In this document: piece by piece, positions 58,364 through 64,000 of the stretch
How the letters are laid out: each line of letters opens with the position of its first letter
Position numbering within the stretch: the first letter of the stretch is position 1
Source of the DNA: Coleophoma eucalyptorum
Lineage: Eukaryota > Ascomycota > Leotiomycetes > Helotiales > Dermateaceae
Direction of reading: 5' to 3'
DNA length: 64,000 nt
NCBI GenBank assembly: GCA_026120035.1
Contig: JALRME010000005.1
Coordinates: 1,240,001-1,304,000, forward strand
Translations under genes and position numbers: made by a program
Notes under the pieces: generated by a model
Told to the model about the DNA's origin: nothing
Databases searched by the model: none
Seen by the model: the letters and a program-made list of their open reading frames with translations, nothing else

Positions 58364-58758
58364 TGGCTGGTGGAACTATGAGAGCATCTGGGATGGGAAA
58401 GGCGTCATATTACAGGAACTGAAATATAACAATTGTTTTACAGCTTCAAAAGCTCAAAGAGTGCTCCGTCAACGGCCGAATTCGTAAAACCTACCCCGAA
58501 AAGCCTATCGCTATGCCTTATCGCATAGTGGGGTACTGACTAATCAGGAAGCTATCGTTATTCATGTTCCAGAAAAGGCAGTGGGAGTACGTGCTACCCG
58601 TGCATTATTCGTGCTAGCTATGTTGTTACATCTCCCATCACTCCATTCTTGAGATTCTTCTTCCTGTAACGTAGTCCTTACATCACCCGCTTTGCTCACA
58701 CTTTGTGTATACTATCTTCCACCGCAGCCAGACGATTCATCTACAACTTTCCATCATC
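58364..58758. other. intergenic
   Basis: Short space between xpt1 and the next gene on the same strand, holding the 3' end of one and the promoter of the other. Nothing else seen. Confidence 0.5.
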
Positions 58759-59958
58759 ATGGGCGACGCAAGAGCTCCGTACGAGCATATCTTAATTATA
58801 ATTCCTCTCCCAGAACCAACAGAAATCCTTGCGAATCTCAAAAAGAAGCACCCCCACGTTAAATTCACCTATGTTCAGCAAATATTTGAGAAAGGACAGA
58901 TTCGCAATCTCCAAGACATCCCAGATGGTAGAAGCATTGACCCCTCGGTGGAACATCACTAACCATCCACGCAGAGCTCTTTTTTGATGCTACAATTCTC
59001 GTCACACTCTCCACTCTCCCATCCAACGTGAGGCTTGTTCCAAACCTCAAATTGATTCATATCCTCTCCGCAGGAGTAGACCGTCTGGCGGACACACCAA
59101 TTTGGAAAGAGACGAACATCACCATTACCAATTCGTCTGGTATTCACGGCCCGCAGATTGCAGAATGGGTCATTATGCAGATGTTATCCAGTGCCCATAA
59201 GGAGAAGCTTATGTTGGAGTGGCAGAGGAAACATCACTGGGGATCACATGCTGCTTTAGGAACGGTGGTGGATGGAGTTGGACAACGACTTGGTGTTTTG
59301 GGATACGGCGCTATTGGAAGACAAAGTACACAGATTCCCAAGCCCAACTAAGATGCAAAGACAGTTGCTGACTTCTATAGCTGCTCGTATAGCTAAAGCA
59401 ATGGGCTACGATGTCATTGCTTACACAGCAACACCTAAGGACACGGCAGAAAAGAAGAAAGACCGAGGCTATATTGTGCCAGGAACTGGTGATGCAGACG
59501 GACTAATTCCCAGCGCATGGTATAGCGGTCTAGACAAGGAGTCCCTCCATAATTTTCTATCACAAGACATCGACGTCCTTCTTGTTTCAGTACCACTGAC
59601 ACCACAAACAACACATTTCCTTGCCGCGCCCGAATTCGCTCTGCTCGGCAAGAAAGGTGCTTTCATCGCCAATATAGCACGGGGCAAAGTCTTGCAGCAA
59701 GACGATCTGATTGCAGCCTTGAAAAAGAGTCGGGAAGATGGCGGCCTGAGAGGGGCGGCGCTCGATGTCACGGATCCCGAACCGCTACCTGAAGACAGCG
59801 AACTATGGGATGTTGAAAACGTAGCCATCACACCCCATGTTAGTGGTGTCGGTACGACGTATACTGCAAGGAGCTTTGGGATCTTGGAGCAGAACCTTAC
59901 GCGCTTGGAGAGGGGGGAGCGATTATTGAATGTGGTGGATCGTAGGAAAGGATATTAG
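58759..59958 (+). CDS. D-isomer-specific 2-hydroxyacid dehydrogenase
   Basis: Exons 58759-58927, 58975-59325 and 59381-59958, phases agree, 365 aa. The nucleotide-binding motif crosses the second splice as VLGYGAIGRQTARIAKAMG (GxGxxG), and the catalytic set is present: Arg in NIARGKVLQ, Glu in DVTDPEPLPEDSELW, His in ITPHVSG. The family reduces 2-oxo acids or oxidises D-2-hydroxy acids with NAD(P)H; glyoxylate/hydroxypyruvate-reductase-like members look like this, but the substrate is not fixed by sequence. The start at 58759 (MGDARAPYEHIL) is preferred; an upstream ATG (58705) would add 18 residues. A ~35-residue insert after VIAYTATPKDTAEKKKDRGY is also common in the fungal clade. Cytosolic. 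Confidence 0.92.
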
Positions 59959-60670
59959 GAAATGCTCATAGAATCCTTCCTCTGACTTAAACGAGAGATT
60001 GGGCTGTTTTTGATGTTCTACTGATGGTACAAACTTTGGATGTACAAAGGTTCTATTTATATTTGTTTCATGGCCTTTACGCACCTAGAATCGCATTTTG
60101 AGCTTCTGAACATGGTATTAATAACAAGCCTGGAAGACACTAACCAGCACGTTCAGGGACCTAGGACTCGTCCATAGTAGAGAAATAGCATCAGCTGCAA
60201 TACATAAGGCCTTTGGCACTGCAAGATTGAAATCAAATGGATTTTTACCGAGAGATTATTACCACGAGGCGAAGGCAAAGAGCTGGAAGTGGCTTCCAGC
60301 TATACGTAAGTAGTACGCTTACGAGTTCGTCAATTACTACTGATGACCGAAAGGGGATATCTGTACATTGCACTAGAGAGAAGACTATCAAGTTAAGGGT
60401 TTATACCGAAGTCCAGTATCCATGATACATTGCAGCTCAACTCTGACAGATATCCGTACTATCGTCGTTTCTTCCTCGTAATCGTATTGTGTCGCGGCTG
60501 TTGAGGCATACCTTAGTTTACTTACTGTCTTGATCCGATATTAGTGCATCTGTTAGTGCTGAGCTAGTGCTAAGAAGGGCGGGGGAAGAGAAGCCCGGTT
60601 TTTGGAGGGAGCAGTTGAATCTAATTTATACCTCCTGGTTCCTTCTCATGCTATTCGAGAGTATCTCAGC
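59959..60670. other. intergenic
   Basis: 3' flank of the dehydrogenase and promoter of the next gene. The ORF 60237-60425 (+) has no domain. No gene seen. Confidence 0.5.
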
Positions 60671-62388
60671 ATGAGCAACTCGCTGTCTTTTTCCGATGTC
60701 GACTCTGTATCTTCCAGCTCAAGGTATTGGGAGCCGGTATCCAATACCCTCTCCCTTCCCCTTCTCCAAGGGACGACCACCTTAGCCGAAGCCCTTGATG
60801 GGGAAGAGAATATGCTAGTCCGTCTGGGCTATCCAAGTCAACGGGACCAATTCTTTCTCTGGATTTTGCAGCACCATAAGGACTTTGAGGCTGTTGTGGC
60901 TTTCCATCTTTCTTTTGCTGCTGAAGAGATTTGTAGACTGGGAGACATTGAAGAATGGAAACACGGCAACTTCAATGTCTGTATCCCAGTATACATCGAA
61001 AATTGGAAAAGGTTTCAGGGAAGAAGAGTCATCCTCAGAATACCTCTGCCCTACAAAGTAGGAGAATCGCTATATCCGGGTAATGCGGATGAGAGATTGC
61101 GTACTGAAGCCGCCACCTTTGTCTGGATTCAAGAGAATTTTCCAGATGTGCCAGTGCCTCAATTACTAGGTTTTGGCTTCCCTGGCGGTCAAAGTGTATG
61201 AAATTTCTTCTTGTTGTTGCGTGTCAGTCTCTTGTTTGGTATCTAATATACACACAGTTCTTAAGACCCGAGAATGCTTCCTTGGGCGCTAGATTTCTAT
61301 GGTATTTCCGACGTGCTATACGATCCTTCTTCGGGTGGACCTGCCCATGTTTATACATTAGTGAAAGGCGCCTAAGTATGTTAGAGCATGGGTATCTGAT
61401 CATGAATTATATCGAACCGTCAGATGCTAAAGCTCTCTCCGCAACCTGGTCTGAGTCATGTCAAAGTCAACATATGATGGCCAATCTCTTCAAAGATCTA
61501 TCTGAAATCATATTATCATTAAGTCAAATATCTTTGCCTTGTATTGGCTCCTGGACGATAGACGATGCAGGTTATCTCACTCTCACGAACCGGCCATTTG
61601 TACATCAACTTCAGTCTTTGGAAAATGAAGGCATCCCAACAAATATACCAAGGGATATGACCTACACAAATACAGATGCTTTCTACACTGATCTGTTTGG
61701 GTGTCATGACAATCGGATACGGATTCAACCCAATTCCATAGTTAATGAGGAGGACGGCCAGGCGCAAATGGCCAACCTATTCACTATGCGCGGGCTGCTT
61801 TCTCATTTCACAGACCGAAACCTCCGGCATGGACCATTTGTTTTCAATCTTACAGACTTGCAAGGAAGTGACATCTTTGTCGACGAAGATTGGCACGTTA
61901 GGTATATCATCGATCTTGAGTGGGCCTGCTCGCTCCCAATCGAGATGCTAAGTCCTCCACACTGGATTACGAGTCGGCCAGTAGACGAGCTTGAAGGCGA
62001 GGAGCTTCAGATCTTTGAAGCAGCTTATCACGATTTCACCAACATATTTGAAAAGGGAGAGAAGAATTATCCCCCTATGTACAGTAGTATACGCCGCACT
62101 GATATCATGAAAAGAGGCTGGAAAATGGGAAAGTTCTGGTATTTCCATGCACTGAAGAGTCCTATAGGACTGTTTAATCTCTTTCGGCAACATGTCCAGC
62201 CAATGTTTAAAATTCAAGGCAAAAGGTTTAAGTTAGATACAGATCGTTTTTCAGATGTTGTCTCACCTTATTGGGCTCCTGACGCAGGGGCAATTGTATT
62301 TCGGAAACTGGAGGATAAAAGGCAGTACGAGCAAAAGTTACGGGACTTGTTTGAGGAGCAGGGCCATTTTTTGAATGAGCTACCATGA
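60671..62388 (+). CDS. APH/choline-kinase-fold fungal protein with altered catalytic motif
   Basis: Exons 60671-61195 and 61258-62388 joined at phase 0, about 551 aa. The first true ATG is at 60671 (MSNSLSFSDVDSV); the frame is open further upstream only through non-ATG codons. The fold is shown by RVILRIPLPYKVGESLYPGN (ATP-binding Lys/Ile-Arg region), EAATFVWIQENFPDVPVPQL, YLIMNYIEPSDAKAL, and the catalytic-loop region FNLTDLQGSDIFVDEDWHVR followed by YIIDLEWACSLPIEML. In active APH enzymes the loop is HxDxxxxN; here the Asp remains, but the flanking His and Asn positions read Asn/Gln and Asp. Large fungal families of this type exist with unknown substrates. It is not evidence for antibiotic resistance. 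Confidence 0.82.
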
Positions 62389-62820
62389 TCACTGTGGCAA
62401 AATAATATCCCAAGGTACATAAAGCAAGGAATACCCATCGATTCTGATGTTATTCAACTATGTAGACCGGCAAGAAGCGGCTGCAGACCCATTTGGCTGG
62501 TGCTCATACAGCTGAGTAATTGCTATGACTTTCCTCAGTCACAGACATTCAACCCTCCGCTCTATGGATATCATTAGCATTTCTACGCATTCGTCTCAAT
62601 TATATACCTTGCGAGGAATTTTGAAAGGCATGGTCGCTTAATTTCTTAAATATCCTTTCTGAGCTTGATCTTCATATCGCATAGCTCCTTACACACATCC
62701 TTTCTCGTTGAATAGTCTACTAGTGATCTTCAAGAGACTCTGGGAGTTATGATTGATCCAGACAAAACTTATTTAGGAACACTGGTACCGAAATTTAAAC
62801 TCCCCAAGAAACGGCCAGGT
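62389..62820. other. intergenic between convergent gene ends
   Basis: 3' flanks of the APH-fold gene (+) and nitrite reductase (-). No ORF with a domain. Confidence 0.5.
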
Positions 62821-64000
62821 CTACCAATCAATTCCTCCCTCGTTCCCAGCCGCAACCAGTTCCCTCTTGGCCTCCATCGGCTTGCGACCCTTCATCCTCG
62901 TTCCATTTACCCCAATTCTCTTATCTAGCTTCTCAAACGGGCTCGTACCACTCTCACCCTTCTTAACCATCCACTTACTCGTCCCCAAAACGCCGTCAAG
63001 TTCGTGGACTGGCGGAAGTTTGAGATAAACCCAGCCATCATCCCTCTCCTCGACAGGAAAAGTCGCGATTGACACCTCCTCGTCATTTTGGCATCGCCCA
63101 GCCTGTTCACCATTCAGCTCGAAGTTCCGCTTATGGTTCGGACAAGACACCCAGAGCTTGTCGCCAGAATCGCCAATCAAGCCATCAGAGAGCACAAAGG
63201 CACGCTTGTGCGGACACATCTGCTGCGACGCAAGATATTTGCCACGGACTTTGAAAACAGCCAGTTGGGTGTCGCTGCGTTTGATGGTTGCGGAAATACC
63301 GTTGGGTGATTGTTCGGCGCCTGCGAAGTGTTTGGCCTCGATAATTGGCTGCCAGGTCAGTGAGGTCCATTTCGTATTCTTGAAGTCCTCCTTGGCGCTC
63401 TCCTTCGCCCAGTATACGGGTCTCTCCTGGCCACGATCGAGCTCCACATCCATGTTCTGCAGCGTCTCAGTTGTGTTGTCAAACTGCTGGAATTTCTTGG
63501 CTCGTTCTGGATCTTTGATCGCCTCCGCCCATTCATCGAAAAATGTACCGACGAGCTCTTCCATCTGCGCTTCTAGTGACGCGCAGATTCCCAGTTTGTC
63601 TTCGAGCACTACCTGGCGTAAGTAGTTTATCCCGCCTGGTAAGGCTTCGAGCCAGCGTGCTGTACGTTGCAGCTTTTCAGCTGTGCGGATGTAGAACATG
63701 AGATAGCGATCGAGAATGGGAACCACATCATCTGGAGGAACATCTTTCGCGAGGAGTTCGCTGTGCTTGGGCGATGCTCCTCCATTACCGCCGACAAAGA
63801 TATTGAATCCTTTTTCTGTGGCGATAAGTCCAAAACTGTGAGGTTTGTCGATTAGCTTTATTCAAATCAAGTCTCCGGGGAAGGTGGTCATACTCTTTAT
63901 TTTGTGCTTCTGCGCACTCTCGCACACAGCCACTCACACCTCCCTTCATTTTATGTGGACTTCGAATACTTTTGTATCTCTCTTCCAACCTCACCGCCAT
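62821..64000 (-). CDS. niiA: assimilatory nitrite reductase [NAD(P)H], C-terminal part (truncated by window)
   Basis: Two exons are visible on the minus strand: 64000 (window edge) to 63894 and 63835-62821, with a 58-nt intron; the splice gives EAQNKDFGLIATEKGFNIFV. The enzyme reduces nitrite to ammonium with six electrons, in the cytosol, and follows nitrate reductase in nitrate assimilation. The siroheme/4Fe-4S region shows SGCVRECAEAQNK, with the last two cluster cysteines, and the core continues GGNGGASPKHSELLAKDVPP and LDRYLMFYIRTAEKLQRTAR. Near the C-terminus is a Rieske 2Fe-2S domain with CPH (C-x-H) and CPNH (C-x2-H). The FAD/NAD half lies beyond the right edge, as does the promoter, where GATA/NirA sites and divergent nitrate genes would be expected in fungi. 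The stop is at 62821-62823. Confidence 0.95.

Noticed and set aside
1..64000. tRNA genes
   Set aside because: I looked for GGTTCGANNCC-type B boxes with a matching A box on both strands and found none; a covariance search would be decisive.
1..64000. Secondary-metabolite cluster around the transporters and zinc-cluster gene
   Set aside because: No polyketide synthase, peptide synthetase, terpene cyclase or P450 core gene is present.

Overview
This window comes from the nuclear genome of a filamentous ascomycete (Pezizomycotina). The evidence is the gene structure (many short GT-AG introns of about 50-70 nt, phase-consistent exons, no operons) and fungal-specific families: Zn(II)2Cys6 regulator, CFEM/Pth11-type receptor, DUF8035-like protein, UVDE endonuclease, and an assimilatory nitrite reductase carrying a Rieske domain. 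The mix resembles a plant-associated Leotiomycete, but the class is only an impression. I saw no tRNA, rRNA, CRISPR array, intact transposon or virus.

Layout from left to right: 3' end of an astacin-like metallopeptidase (76-800, +); GNAT-amidase fusion (1261-3540, -); CFEM-Pth11 receptor (5122-7038, +); a 3 kb leader/promoter region; zinc-cluster regulator of TamA/Dal81 type (10150-12403, +); MFS transporter (13458-15397, +); TFIIH subunit Tfb2 (16042-17608, -); a heavily intron-split ACOT13-like hotdog thioesterase (18249-18904, +, 5' exon unresolved); DUF8035-like charged protein (20924-22688, +); UV-damage endonuclease Uve1 (23624-26219, +); SDR (27399-28774, -); METTL21/EFM-like methyltransferase (29926-31270, -); conserved fungal protein of unknown function (34672-35838, -).

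From 35.8 to 44.1 kb the DNA is nearly gene-free. It holds one small secreted/anchored protein (42412-42651, +), a doubtful second small ORF and an apparent coding relic near 40.4 kb. Then follow an amino acid permease (44136-45950, -), a secreted alpha/beta hydrolase (47726-48965, -), a coactosin-like ADF-H protein (49564-50004, -), a second MFS transporter (51216-52723, -), a secreted LPMO-like protein (54656-55483, +), a metallo-beta-lactamase-fold pseudogene with several lesions (55733-56799, -), xanthine phosphoribosyltransferase Xpt1 (57574-58363, +), a D-2-hydroxyacid dehydrogenase (58759-59958, +), an APH/choline-kinase-fold protein (60671-62388, +), and the C-terminal part of assimilatory nitrite reductase (62821-64000, -, cut by the window edge).

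The genes do not form one pathway or an obvious biosynthetic cluster. They are housekeeping genes (TFIIH, DNA repair, purine salvage, nitrite assimilation, actin binding) mixed with genes suited to sensing and secretion (receptor, LPMO-like protein, astacin, secreted hydrolase, small secreted protein, transporters). I did not find a convincing undescribed system. The most unusual items are the GNAT-amidase fusion, the 805-nt ATG-free leader before the zinc-cluster gene, the two-start Uve1, the decayed MBL gene beside the LPMO-like gene, and an intact thioesterase gene hidden by introns. Exon boundaries were read by eye from splice signals and reading phase.
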